45,556 nt of DNA from NCBI GenBank assembly GCA_016213775.1, contig JACQZR010000235.1, positions 1 through 45,556 of the forward strand, given 5' to 3'. The DNA comes from Acidobacteriota bacterium (GTDB lineage Bacteria; Acidobacteriota; Terriglobia; Bryobacterales; Bryobacteraceae). Under the pieces are notes generated by a model that was given only the letters and a program-made list of their open reading frames with translations, did no database searches and was not told where the DNA came from. Numbering within the stretch: position 1 is the first letter of the stretch; each line of letters starts with the position of its first letter. Positions 35,635 to 45,002 of this stretch are shown piece by piece. The position numbers were made by a program, and so were the translations under genes.

Positions 35635-36276
35635 ATGCTCCCCCGTGTCACGAAGATCCTGCTCGCCGACGACCACTCCGTCGTCCGCCACGGATTTCGC
35701 ATGATCCTCTCCGCCCATTCCGACATGGAGGTCGTCGGCGAAGCTGCCAACGGCAACGAGGCCGTTCAGAAAGCGCAGGAACTCCAGCCCGACATGGTCG
35801 TCATGGACGTCTCCATGCCTGAACTCAACGGCATCGAGGCCACACGCCGCATTAGTGAGGTCTCCCCCCACATCCGCGTCCTCGCCCTCAGCATGCATCG
35901 CGATTCCGTCTACGTCCGCGAAATCCTCCGCGCCGGCGCTAGCGGCTACCTCTTAAAGGATGCCTCCGAACACGACCTCGTAGCCGCCGTCCGTTCCGTC
36001 GCCAGGGGCGAAGGCTATCTCAGTCCAGCCGTCTCCAATGCCGTCCTCAACGACTATCGCAAGCACGTCACCAACCCCATCGATCTCCTCACCAGCCGCG
36101 AACGCGAGGTCCTCCAACTCATCGCCGAAGGCAAGACGAACAAAGAGATAGCCTCCGCCCTGACCCTCAGCGTCTATACCGTCGAAGCACACCGCGGCCA
36201 TGTCATGGAAAAGCTCAACCTCCATAGCACCGGCGAACTGGTCCGCTTCGCCGTCCGCTCCGGAATCATTGACTGA
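35635..36276 (+). CDS. NarL/LuxR-family response regulator
   Basis: 213 residues from the ATG just before the receiver. An in-frame ATG 45 bases upstream exists, but the added codons (TTT, AAT, TTA) do not match local codon use and neither site has a good ribosome sequence. Receiver domain: acidic pair D12/D13 in LLADDH, phospho-acceptor D58 in VVMDVSMPELNG, and the switch Lys in GYLLKDAS. The LuxR-type HTH is near the C-terminus (LTSREREVLQLIAEGKTNKE, then SVYTVEAHRGHVMEKL). All phosphorylation residues are intact. No sensor kinase is encoded nearby, so it is an orphan in this window. It is divergent from the metal exporter and could regulate it; this is only positional inference. Confidence 0.9.
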   Translation: MLPRVTKILLADDHSVVRHGFRMILSAHSDMEVVGEAANGNEAVQKAQELQPDMVVMDVSMPELNGIEATRRISEVSPHIRVLALSMHRDSVYVREILRAGASGYLLKDASEHDLVAAVRSVARGEGYLSPAVSNAVLNDYRKHVTNPIDLLTSREREVLQLIAEGKTNKEIASALTLSVYTVEAHRGHVMEKLNLHSTGELVRFAVRSGIID

Positions 36277-36401
36277 TCACACCCCGCATCCTCCTCCACC
36301 TGTGGACTTTTGCCTCCCTGTTGCACCACAATAAGACAGGCGCTCACCTCGTTGTAGCTGGGGCGATTTGCTTCACCGTAAATGGCCTTGTTATCCTTTG
36401 T

Positions 36402-36422
36402 TGCTAGCTCTCAGCCCTAGCA
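36402..36422. promoter_or_regulatory. Small inverted repeat upstream of the pyrophosphatase gene
   Basis: TGCTAG and CTAGCA are perfect six-base inverted arms nine bases apart, followed by an AT-rich TATATAG. They lie 43 bases before the pyrophosphatase ATG. It could be an operator or a weak leader hairpin; support is slight. Confidence 0.2.
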
Positions 36423-36465
36423 GCGCCTATATAGTTCAACCGATCCAGTGGAGGAAACCACACCA

Positions 36466-38946
36466 ATGTGTTCCCGCTTCCGCGTCGAAGTCCGGAATGC
36501 CACAACCTGGCTTTCCGCGGCTCTCAGGCGCAACTTCTCCCTCTTTTCCCTGGCCCTTATTGCTTTTGTTTTTGGGCCCTTCTCCCTCTTCGGCCAGCAG
36601 CCACATGCCGGCGGTGAGGCGAATCTCATTCTTCCGGATCTCAGCAAAGCCAACTTCTTCGGTTTCGACGGCCGGTCGTTCCTCATGATCGGTCTGCTCG
36701 TATGTCTCCTCGGCCTTGCTTTCGGGCTGATGATCTACAAGCAACTGCAGAACATGCCAGTGCATAGTTCCATGCTCGAAATCTCGGAACTGATCTACGA
36801 AACCTGCAAGACCTACCTCTATACGCAGGGCCGGTTCCTGATGATTCTCGAAATCTTCATCGGCTCCATCATCGTCGTCTATTTCGGCGTCCTGCAGCAC
36901 TTTGAGATTGTCAAGGTCCTCGTCATTCTCTTCTTCTCCCTCGTTGGCATCGCCGGAAGTTTCTCCGTCGCCCTGTTCGGCATCCGTGTCAACACCTTTG
37001 CCAACTCGCGCACCGCTTTCGCCAGCCTGCGAGGAAAGCCGTTCCCGTGTTATCAGATCCCGCTGAAAGCCGGCATGAGTATCGGCATGCTCCTCATCTC
37101 CGTCGAGCTCTTCATCATGCTCGTCATCCTGCTGTTCATTCCGGGTGACTATGCAGGCCCCTGCTTCATCGGATTCGCCATCGGTGAATCGCTCGGCGCG
37201 GCCGCCCTTCGTGTGGCCGGTGGCATCTTCACCAAAATCGCCGACATCGGCGCCGACCTGATGAAGATCGTGTTCAAAATCAAGGAAGACGACGCGCGCA
37301 ATCCCGGCGTCATTGCCGACTGCACCGGAGACAATGCCGGCGACTCCGTCGGACCCAGCGCCGATGGTTTCGAAACCTACGGCGTCACTGGTGTTGCGCT
37401 CATCAGCTTCATCCTTCTTGCCGTCAAAGACCCCTTGGTTCAGGTGCAGCTTCTCGTCTGGATCTTCACCATGCGCGTCATGATGGTTGTGGCCTCCGCA
37501 GCTTCCTACTTCATCAATGAAGCGATCGCCACCAGCAAGTACGCCAACGTCGAAAAGATGAACTACGAGACCCCCCTCACCACCCTGGTGTGGCTCACAT
37601 CCATCATTTCCGTGATTCTCACCTACATCGTTTCCGCTTTGCTGATCCCCAACCTCGGCGGCGACGATTCGCTCTGGTGGAAGCTCTCCACCGTCATCAC
37701 CTGCGGAACCCTCGCCGGCGCCATCATCCCGGAGCTCGTCAAGATATTTACTTCGGTGGAATCCGGGCACGTCCGCGAGGTCGTCATCAGTTCCCGCGAA
37801 GGCGGCGCTTCCCTCAACATCCTCTCCGGTCTCGTCGCCGGCAATTTCAGCGCCTACTGGCTCGGCTTTGCGATTCTCTCCCTCATGAGCGTCGCCTATT
37901 TTGTATCTAACATGGGTATGGCGAGCCTCATGCTCGCTCCCGCGGTCTTCGCTTTCGGTCTGGTGGCCTTCGGCTTCCTCGGCATGGGACCCGTCACCAT
38001 CGCCGTCGATTCCTACGGCCCCGTCACCGACAACGCCCAGTCCGTCTACGAGCTTTCCGTCATCGAAACCCTCCCCGGAATCGAAAAGGACATCAAACAG
38101 AACTTCGGCTTCGATCCGAAGTTCGAAGTCGCCAAGCAGCATCTGGAAGAGAACGACGGCGCCGGCAATACGTTCAAAGCCACGGCTAAACCGGTGCTCA
38201 TAGGTACCGCGGTCGTCGGCGCAACCACGATGATCTTCTCCATCATCGTCGCCCTTACCCAGGGTCTCAAGCCCGAACTGCTCTCCAACCTCTCGGTGCT
38301 CCACCCGCCCTTCCTGCTCGGCCTCATCGCCGGCGGCGCGGTCATCTATTGGTTTACCGGCGCCTCCACGCAAGCCGTCACTACGGGCGCCTACCGCGCG
38401 GTCGAATTCATCAAGGCGAACATCAAGTTGGAGGGTTCCACCAAAGCATCGGTCGCCGATTCGAAAAAGGTAGTGGAGATTTGCACGCAGTACGCCCAGA
38501 AGGGCATGTTCAACATCTTCCTCACCGTGTTCTTCTCCACGCTCGCCTTTGCGTTCTTTGAACCCTACTTCTTCATCGGCTACCTGATCTCGATCGCACT
38601 ATTTGGTTTGTTCCAGGCCATCTTCATGGCCAACGCCGGCGGTGCCTGGGACAACGCCAAGAAGATCGTCGAAACGGAACTCAAGGCCAAGGGCACCGAA
38701 CTGCACGCGGCCACCGTCGTCGGCGACACTGTTGGCGATCCGTTCAAGGATACGTCCTCCGTCGCCATGAACCCCATCATCAAGTTCACGACCCTCTTTG
38801 GCCTGCTCGCCGTCGAACTCGCTGTTTCGCTCACCAACGAACAAGGCCCCACTCTCAGCACGGGCCTCGGCGTTGTCTTCTTTCTCGTCTCGGTCTTTTT
38901 TGTCCACCGCAGTTTCTACGGAATGACGATCAAGTCCGCGCAGTAG
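36466..38946 (+). CDS. hppA: Membrane-bound ion-translocating pyrophosphatase
   Basis: 826 residues; the ATG is chosen because GGAGG lies upstream of it. It has about sixteen membrane helices plus an extra hydrophobic N-terminus (about residues 28-45) that looks like a cleaved signal or additional helix. Substrate-binding motifs are DIGADLMKIVFKIKEDDARN (261-280), DNAGDSVGPSADGFE (289-303) and GGAWDNAKK near the C-terminus. The enzyme hydrolyses PPi and pumps H+ and/or Na+. In AGNTFKA the residue aligned to the K+-dependence determinant is Lys (K571), as in K+-independent members. The DNAGDSVGP form of the second motif belongs to a divergent subfamily, so H+ versus Na+ transport is left open. 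Confidence 0.93.
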   Translation: MCSRFRVEVRNATTWLSAALRRNFSLFSLALIAFVFGPFSLFGQQPHAGGEANLILPDLSKANFFGFDGRSFLMIGLLVCLLGLAFGLMIYKQLQNMPVHSSMLEISELIYETCKTYLYTQGRFLMILEIFIGSIIVVYFGVLQHFEIVKVLVILFFSLVGIAGSFSVALFGIRVNTFANSRTAFASLRGKPFPCYQIPLKAGMSIGMLLISVELFIMLVILLFIPGDYAGPCFIGFAIGESLGAAALRVAGGIFTKIADIGADLMKIVFKIKEDDARNPGVIADCTGDNAGDSVGPSADGFETYGVTGVALISFILLAVKDPLVQVQLLVWIFTMRVMMVVASAASYFINEAIATSKYANVEKMNYETPLTTLVWLTSIISVILTYIVSALLIPNLGGDDSLWWKLSTVITCGTLAGAIIPELVKIFTSVESGHVREVVISSREGGASLNILSGLVAGNFSAYWLGFAILSLMSVAYFVSNMGMASLMLAPAVFAFGLVAFGFLGMGPVTIAVDSYGPVTDNAQSVYELSVIETLPGIEKDIKQNFGFDPKFEVAKQHLEENDGAGNTFKATAKPVLIGTAVVGATTMIFSIIVALTQGLKPELLSNLSVLHPPFLLGLIAGGAVIYWFTGASTQAVTTGAYRAVEFIKANIKLEGSTKASVADSKKVVEICTQYAQKGMFNIFLTVFFSTLAFAFFEPYFFIGYLISIALFGLFQAIFMANAGGAWDNAKKIVETELKAKGTELHAATVVGDTVGDPFKDTSSVAMNPIIKFTTLFGLLAVELAVSLTNEQGPTLSTGLGVVFFLVSVFFVHRSFYGMTIKSAQ

Positions 38947-39201
38947 TGTAGTGGAAGGGAGGTGACCGCTTCGGCGGCGCCTCCCCAACTCCCACACCTC
39001 GCCGCCGCTGCCCTCTACTCCCAGCCGGACCCCTTCGGTCTCCCCGCCTGCGCTAGCCCGGACCACCACTTCGTGCAAAGCACCGCAGCCGTGATCTGCT
39101 ACGACTCCGCCCGCAAAGTCCCAACGCAGACCGCGTCGTCCCATCCACCTGCCCTGCCGCCCCCCAAGTGAGCCATCCTAATCTCCAAACGAGGAGGAGC
39201 G

Positions 39202-39919
39202 ATGCCCGAGGACACCCCGAAACAAGGCGATCACGTATTTAACGCGATTGAGACGGCGATACTGGGGCCGGTCGAGACGATCCGGGGGCTGCGATCGGCG
39301 ATTGTGGATGGGCAGCATTTTCTGCATGATTATTTGCTGATCAGCTACAGCCTTGCGAGGAGGATTGCGGATTCGCCGGCGTTGGTGGCGGCGCGGAAGT
39401 ATGTGGCTTCCGGGGGCGCGGAGGAGGATGCCGTTCGTGAGATTGCGGCGCTGCGAACGCGGCGTCCGAAACTGGCGCGGATCACGCCGGCGTTGTTGCG
39501 TGACATGCATCAGCGAAATGCGACGCAGTTTGGCGCGGCGGCGGAGCGATTCGAACTGGAGGCGCTGTCGACTGTGATTCAGGCGCTGGAGGCGGCAATC
39601 GCCCCGAGAACGGGAGGCGCTGCGCGGACGGCGAGCCCGGGGATCGGAAGGGATTGCGGAGACCCTGGACCGGCCGGCGATGTGGAAAGAGCCGTACATG
39701 GCTTTCCGGGAAGACCGTCCGACGGATACGTCGAAGATGATCGAGCGAATCCGCGTGACGTTGATGCAACGAGACATCTTCAAGATGCACGGCTCGACGT
39801 TTGCCACGTGCATCAAGGAAGAGATCGCGCAGAAGAGGAAGCCGCCGCAGACGGATGAGGTGTTTGGGGGGATGCTGCATTTACTGCACACTCGAGTGCA
39901 ACAGATGCGGCAGCGGTGA
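39202..39919 (+). pseudogene. Unknown helical protein gene with a frameshift
   Basis: The start is convincing: GAGGAGGAGCG directly precedes the ATG. Frame 1 codes for a charged helical protein (HFLHDYLLISYSLARRIAD ... RFELEALSTVIQALEAAIA) up to about residue 136, then becomes unlike protein. Another frame continues sensibly: REREALRG ... GIAETLDRPAMWKEPYMAF ... MIERIRVTLMQRDIF ... ending LHTRVQQMRQR. The switch coincides with a run of four C at 39603-39606; with three C the two parts join as one protein of about 238 residues. This is either a true disruption or a sequencing indel. I do not recognise the family. Confidence 0.6.
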
Positions 39920-39991
39920 GGGAAGAGGAGAGACAGGAAGGGCGCGAGCATTTCTACCCGCGCCCGGTTGTTTTGAAGGATTGACTACCGG

Positions 39992-40195
39992 CTATTCGAT
40001 TTCGCGCGGTTTCCGTTTGCGGTTGCGCTTGCGGGCCAAAGCGGCTTTGACGCGCTTCTTTTCACCGGGCTTCAGATAGTAGGAGTGACGTTTGATCTCT
40101 TTGATGATGTCCTCCTGCTGCACTTTGCGCTTAAAGCGGCGTAGAGCGCCTTCGAGAGTCTCACCATCCTGGATTACGACTTCTGCCAAACTCAA
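39992..40195 (-). CDS. rpsU: 30S ribosomal protein S21
   Basis: 67 residues, highly conserved: EVVIQDGETLEGALRRFKRK (5-24), VQQEDIIKEIKRHSYYLKPG (25-44) and the basic tail ALARKRNRKRKPREIE. S21 binds the 3' end of 16S rRNA and helps start translation. There is no ATG start: the frame opens with TTG. A second TTG two codons later (giving MAEVVIQ) lies nine bases after the GGGGG Shine-Dalgarno sequence and is equally or more likely. The gene stands alone, read against its neighbours. Confidence 0.92.
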   Translation of the reverse strand: MSLAEVVIQDGETLEGALRRFKRKVQQEDIIKEIKRHSYYLKPGEKKRVKAALARKRNRKRKPREIE

Positions 40196-40287
40196 TCACC
40201 CCCTCATCTGTCCAAGGTATCATTAGGAAGTCGGCGCGGACGTGCGCCGAATTTTCATTCTCGCAGGTTTGGGGGACGATCTCAACC

Positions 40288-41541
40288 GTGGTGACAGACA
40301 AAGGCATGCGAAGCACTCTCGCCATTCTCCTGGCTGGAGGCGCCGGTGAGCGCCTCTTCCCGCTGACACGGAACACAGCCAAACCCGCCGTTCCATTCGG
40401 CGGTATTTACCGGATTATCGACTTTACGCTGTCGAATTGTATCAACTCCAGTCTTCGCCGTGTGTTTGTACTGGCACAGTACAAGGCACTGGAGATGATC
40501 CGGCACCTGAGGGAGGGATGGAGCATTCTATCGCCGGAACTGGGCGAGTTTATTGAGACGATCACGCCGATGAGGCGAATGCACAAGGATTGGTACCTGG
40601 GTACCGCGGATGCAGTGTACCAGAACATCGAGAGCATTCTGTTGGAGGCGCCGGCGCACACGCTGATCCTTTCGGCCGATCACATTTACAAGATGAACTA
40701 CCAGGAGATGGTGGAGTGGCACGAATCGCACGAGGCGGACGTGACGATCGCGACGATTCAGGTGAGGCCGGAGGAGGCGACGCGATTCGGCGTGACGAGA
40801 ATTGACTCGCGCCACCGGATCACCGGGTTTGAAGAGAAACCGCAGCACGGGAAGCCGGTACGGAGCGTGTTCAACACGGAGATGGTGAGTGCGTCGATGG
40901 GGATCTACCTGTTCCGGACGCAGGTGCTGGTGGAAGCTCTGTTTGAAGATGCGGCGGATGCGAATTCGGCGCACGATTTCGGCAAGGATATTTTGCCGAA
41001 GATGGTGTCGAGAGCGAAGGTGGTGGCGTACGATTTCCATGACCTGAACGACAAGTCGGTGTTGTATTGGCGCGATGTCGGCACGTTGGATGCCTACTAC
41101 GAGGCGAACATGGATCTGGTCTCGGTGACGCCGCTGTTCAATCTATACGACACCAATTGGCCGATTCGGACATCGCTGCATCAGCATCCACCGGCGAAGT
41201 TCGTGTTTGCGCAGGAGGGGCGGCGGATGGGAGTTGCGATGGACTCGATCGTCTCGCCGGGCTGCATCATTTCGGGGGGGCGTGTGATGAACAGTGTGCT
41301 CGCGCCGGCGGTGCGGGTGAACAGTTATTGCGACGTGGACAAGTCGATTCTGATGCATGGCGCCGAGATTGGACGCTACAGCAGGATACGGAACGCGATC
41401 ATCGGACCGGGAGTGCGCATTCCGGAGGAGACGGAAATCGGATGGGACGAGGAAGTGGATCGTGCGAACGGGTTCACGATTAGTGAAGGCGGAGTGGTGG
41501 TGGTGGCGGAGTCGCCGGCGGCCGCGTATGCGACGGCGTGA
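40288..41541 (+). CDS. glgC: Glucose-1-phosphate adenylyltransferase (ADP-glucose synthase)
   Basis: 417 residues. It makes ADP-glucose from ATP and glucose-1-phosphate for glycogen synthesis. The nucleotide-binding start LAILLAGGAGERLFPLT (11-27), AKPAVPFGG (31-39), WYLGTADAVYQN (102-113), LSADHIYKMNY (128-138), FEEKP (181-185) and a C-terminal left-handed beta-helix (SIVSPGCIISGGRVMNSVLA) are all present. The GTG start is one of three close options (a second GTG follows at once; an ATG is six codons in), with GGGGGA upstream. No glycogen synthase or branching gene is adjacent. Confidence 0.93.
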   Translation: MVTDKGMRSTLAILLAGGAGERLFPLTRNTAKPAVPFGGIYRIIDFTLSNCINSSLRRVFVLAQYKALEMIRHLREGWSILSPELGEFIETITPMRRMHKDWYLGTADAVYQNIESILLEAPAHTLILSADHIYKMNYQEMVEWHESHEADVTIATIQVRPEEATRFGVTRIDSRHRITGFEEKPQHGKPVRSVFNTEMVSASMGIYLFRTQVLVEALFEDAADANSAHDFGKDILPKMVSRAKVVAYDFHDLNDKSVLYWRDVGTLDAYYEANMDLVSVTPLFNLYDTNWPIRTSLHQHPPAKFVFAQEGRRMGVAMDSIVSPGCIISGGRVMNSVLAPAVRVNSYCDVDKSILMHGAEIGRYSRIRNAIIGPGVRIPEETEIGWDEEVDRANGFTISEGGVVVVAESPAAAYATA

Positions 41542-41591
41542 CCAGGCGCACCGGGGAGGTGAGGCGCTGATTTAAGTCGATCCAGGTCCGG

Positions 41592-42401
41592 TCATCGCGG
41601 AGCCTCGGCCAACCGCCGCATCGCCTGCATCGCCTGGAATCGAATCATGAAGATGGCGCTGGTGGCCCGCCAATAGACGGCTATCTCATAGCGCAGGCGC
41701 GTCTCTGCCAGTACGGCGCCCTTGAGAGTGGATATCGTACTGGCGCGATACAGATCCCAACTCACAACATGTTGCGAATAGTCGTAGTTCGCTACCGGCG
41801 TCAACACCGAGTGCAATGCTTTCTGCGAGAAAGACACTCTCAGCGCACTCAAGGTTCCGGAATAGGCGATGCCGATGAAGGCAATGATGCCTTCCACGGT
41901 CTTCCCGAAGCCGGAAGCCGCAACGCTGGCGAAGGCGGTGGCCCAATCCTCGGGAGTTCCCGATAGCCCCGCTCCAGTTCCCCCGACGATCATGTTGGAC
42001 AGAATCGCCGAAATGGTTGTAATCGCAGAGTCCTTGATCTTGACGCTGAATGCGAATTGGGCCATAGAGACGAAGGGCCTCATCGCCACCGCGATAGCAA
42101 GCGCCGCAACTTGACCGGCGAGGAATGCGAGGCAGACGCCGCCGATGAAACTGCACCACCAGGTGGAGTTGATGATCTCGCCGGAAATATTGCGCCATTT
42201 CGCGATGCCGAGGTAGCGTTGGATGATCTCGCGCTGAAATGACATCTCGAGTTCGGTGAGCATATCCAACGAACCCTGAAGATCCTTGTTCCTGGCGCAT
42301 GCAGCCACGCGATCCAACAAGGCCTGCTCTTCAGGTGTGACTGGTTGGATCGTTTCCGCTTCCTCCATTTGCGGCACAGGCATAATACCGGGATCGGCCA
42401 T
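41592..42401 (-). CDS. Unknown membrane protein
   Basis: 269 residues. The first 75 residues are soluble and helical (TPEEQALLDRVAACARNKDL ... LTELEMSFQREIIQRYLGIA). Hydrophobic segments follow near 80-106, 122-145 and 168-190, with Gly-rich turns (VGGTGAGLSGTPEDW), and the C-terminus is soluble and Arg/Ala-rich. I do not recognise the family and there is no catalytic motif. It is flanked by genes on the opposite strand, so it is probably monocistronic. Confidence 0.7.
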   Translation of the reverse strand: MADPGIMPVPQMEEAETIQPVTPEEQALLDRVAACARNKDLQGSLDMLTELEMSFQREIIQRYLGIAKWRNISGEIINSTWWCSFIGGVCLAFLAGQVAALAIAVAMRPFVSMAQFAFSVKIKDSAITTISAILSNMIVGGTGAGLSGTPEDWATAFASVAASGFGKTVEGIIAFIGIAYSGTLSALRVSFSQKALHSVLTPVANYDYSQHVVSWDLYRASTISTLKGAVLAETRLRYEIAVYWRATSAIFMIRFQAMQAMRRLAEAPR

Positions 42402-42656
42402 AGCTCACTCCAAAACAACGTAGATGTGGGAACTCTGGCGGAGAATGATATCAGACGCTCCGATGGAGAGCAATGTTGCAGGCCGGTTGCAGGCCGGTTC
42501 CGGGTGCTGGGCGCCGGCGCTGGACTCTACGGGTTTTGGATGTGTTTCGCGAGATCCTGTTGCTTGTGGGGATGGGAGTTCTTCGGATTGAAAGCCGCGG
42601 AGTTGAATGCAGCAGGCGGCGTTAATAGACGACATAATAGTTGGGGGTTTTACCTG

Positions 42657-45002
42657 ATGCGGATTTACTATCTCGCGCTGCTGTTTTCCGGACTGGGCTG
42701 GTTACAGGCTCAACCGGCATCGCAACTTTCGGCGGATCAAGTGGCTGCGATGGAAGCCACGCTTCAGGAGGACCCCGGCGATAGAGTGACGCGCAGCCGG
42801 CTGTTGATGCACTACGCGACGGCGCAGCGAAGCAGTCCTTCGCAGGAGACCATTCTCGCGCGGCGCAAACATATTCTGTGGTTTGTGGAGATCGCGCCGG
42901 AGTCGCCTTACGCGGGAATGGGTTCGACCTGGATTGATGCGGCGATGGCGCCTAAGGATCCAGAGGGGCGCAAGGCGGTGATCCAGGCATGGCGGGAGGT
43001 GGCGGCGCGCGAGCATCTGCCGGGAGACGCTTACGCTAATTCACTTCGCTATCTGTCGACGGAGGATCCGGCGCTCGCGGTGCAGACGGTGCGTCGCGCT
43101 CTGGCCGATCCACGGTTGTCGAAGATGGGATATTGGAACGCGGGAAAGGCGATTGCGGCAGTGATCCTGGGGGCCACGAGCCTGATGCTTGGCGAGTCGA
43201 TGAGCGCGGCGGAACCGGCGCGGTCGGAAGCGGCGCCGGCGCAGGAGGCTCGCAAGATTCTGGCGGAATCGACGGCCCCCGGATTTCTAGGAGCGGCAGT
43301 GCGGGCGCTTTCCAATGGGCAGAGCATGCTGCGGGCACGGAAGGTGGAGTCGACGGTTGATGCGGACTCGCTGATAGAACCGGTGCTGGCGCGATGGGCT
43401 GTGCGCGATAGGAACGACGCGATGCCCTTCTGGGTCACGATGGAGGTTCTGCAGCGGCGGGCCGACGCGGAACGCATCAAGGAGAGGAAGCTGGACCTTT
43501 GGACAAAGGCGTTTGAGGCCGGGGAAATGGCTCGCAAGCGGGGCGGCGAGCCGGATGCGGGGATGGCGCGGAATCAAGTGCAAGTCGCGTTTGAAGCGGG
43601 GATGCACGACAAGGCGGTCGCATATGGCACGGCACTGCTGGCGTCTCCGGGGACGGGATCAACGCAAGGACAGAACGTTCATGACGTAAACTGCTGGCTC
43701 GGGAGCATTGCGCTGCAGCGCGGCGATAAGGCGGCAGCATTGCGGCACCTGGCGGAAGCGGCGAAGTCGGCGGGATCACCGGCGCTTGGTTCGTTTGGAC
43801 CCGATTTTCAACTGGCGCGCGACCTGGCGTCGGCAGGCGAACGTGATGCCGTGATCGCGTATCTGGAAGGCGTACGGAAGTTCTGGAAGTCGGGCCAGGG
43901 GAAGCTCGACGACTGGATGGCGTCGCTGCGCGAGGGGCTGGTGCCGAGCTTCAACCGGTTTGCATCGCCGAAGACGGATCGCCAGAAACTGGTGGGCAAG
44001 CCGGCCCCCGTGATACCGGCGCTGGCCACGGTTGGCGGTGAAAGATGGGACCTGGCGGCGCACAAAGGCAAGATCGTACTGGTGGATTTTTGGGCGACGT
44101 GGTGCGTTCCGTGCCGGCAGCAGATGCCGGCGCTGTCGGCCTTCTACAAGGCTCACAAGGATGAAGGCTTTGAGATGATCGGGCTTTCTTCGGGCGAGGA
44201 TCCGGAGGTGGTGAAGAGTTTTCTGGCGAAGAATCCGGTGTCGTATCCGATGGCGGTTGCGCCGGACGGGGTGGTGAATGCATACGAGGCGCACACGCTG
44301 CCGTCGGCGTTTTGGGTGAATCGCGAGGGGGTGGTTGTGGCGGTGGATGTGGGGGCGGGTCCGGACACGGAAGGCGAATTGAAGAGGCGGTGGAATCAGG
44401 TGAAGAGCGGCAGCCTGCCGCAATCGCGGGTAGTAGCAGTGAGCGGTGAGAATTCGGCGCTGCAGGTGATTCAGCGGCAGCAACCCGGATTCACGGAGGA
44501 AGCGCGCAAGGCCGGCGTGAATGCTGCACTGAAAGTGCGGATGGTGGTGGATGTGGACGGCGTGCCGCGCGACTTGAAAGTGGAACGCGGGGCTGGGTTC
44601 GGCCTGGATGAGCGGGCGCTGGCGACGATTGCGGACTGGCGGTTCAAGCCTGCCTATCGAGTGGGGAAGCCCGTCGCCACAACCACCACCGTGGAGGTGG
44701 CGTTCCGGACTGCCGGCACGATGGCGATGTCGCGGCTGCTGTTGGATGCGCCGGCGGGAGCTTCGCGTCCGGTGCTGGAGAGAGGGAGAGTACCAGAGCC
44801 TCGGAGCGCCGGCGTGTTTACGGTTGCGTTTGCGGTGGACGAGACGGGTGGCGTGGAGTTTGTGAAGGCGAGTCCGGAAGATACCGAGTGGGCGGCGGCG
44901 GCGCGTGAGGCGCTGGAGAAATGGCACTTCCAGCCAGCGCGGTTGGGGAACGCCGCGGTTGCGGTGAAGGCGACGTTGGAGGTCACTTCTTCACGGCGGT
45001 GA
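42657..45002 (+). CDS. Exported thioredoxin-like (TlpA) protein with two C-terminal TonB domains
   Basis: 781 residues from the ATG that begins a signal peptide (MRIYYLALLFSGLGWLQAQ). The open frame extends 104 codons upstream, but that part has no protein character. Residues about 25-440 are helical and repeat-like (Ala/Arg-rich), unrecognised. About 445-580 is a TlpA/AhpC-like thioredoxin domain: GKPAPVIPALATVGGERWDL, LVDFWATWCVPCRQQMPALS with active cysteines C483 and C486, and the cis-Pro region HTLPSAFWV. Two TonB C-terminal-like domains follow (about 602-680, QQPGFTEEARKAGVNAALKV ... TIADWRFKPA; and about 700-778, PEPRSAGVFTVAFAVDETGG ... ALEKWHFQPA). It overlaps the POTRA-like gene tail-to-tail by 20 bases. 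Predicted periplasmic redox or receptor-coupling protein. Confidence 0.82.
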   Translation: MRIYYLALLFSGLGWLQAQPASQLSADQVAAMEATLQEDPGDRVTRSRLLMHYATAQRSSPSQETILARRKHILWFVEIAPESPYAGMGSTWIDAAMAPKDPEGRKAVIQAWREVAAREHLPGDAYANSLRYLSTEDPALAVQTVRRALADPRLSKMGYWNAGKAIAAVILGATSLMLGESMSAAEPARSEAAPAQEARKILAESTAPGFLGAAVRALSNGQSMLRARKVESTVDADSLIEPVLARWAVRDRNDAMPFWVTMEVLQRRADAERIKERKLDLWTKAFEAGEMARKRGGEPDAGMARNQVQVAFEAGMHDKAVAYGTALLASPGTGSTQGQNVHDVNCWLGSIALQRGDKAAALRHLAEAAKSAGSPALGSFGPDFQLARDLASAGERDAVIAYLEGVRKFWKSGQGKLDDWMASLREGLVPSFNRFASPKTDRQKLVGKPAPVIPALATVGGERWDLAAHKGKIVLVDFWATWCVPCRQQMPALSAFYKAHKDEGFEMIGLSSGEDPEVVKSFLAKNPVSYPMAVAPDGVVNAYEAHTLPSAFWVNREGVVVAVDVGAGPDTEGELKRRWNQVKSGSLPQSRVVAVSGENSALQVIQRQQPGFTEEARKAGVNAALKVRMVVDVDGVPRDLKVERGAGFGLDERALATIADWRFKPAYRVGKPVATTTTVEVAFRTAGTMAMSRLLLDAPAGASRPVLERGRVPEPRSAGVFTVAFAVDETGGVEFVKASPEDTEWAAAAREALEKWHFQPARLGNAAVAVKATLEVTSSRR

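Noticed and set aside
36436-38373. 645-codon open frame antisense to the pyrophosphatase gene
   Set aside because: An Asp/Glu/Gly/His-rich artefact of codon bias; the sense protein is a clear M-PPase.
39301-39310. DnaA-box-like TGTGGATGG near the skew switch
   Set aside because: A single imperfect match (7 of 9) inside a coding region; no cluster and no AT-rich unwinding region.
42476-42500. Tandem TGCAGGCCGGT
   Set aside because: Only two short copies in a GC-rich leader; no further structure or repeat elsewhere in the window.
42345-42656. 104-codon upstream extension of the thioredoxin/TonB gene
   Set aside because: Not protein-like, overlaps the divergent membrane-protein gene, and the inner ATG starts a good signal peptide.
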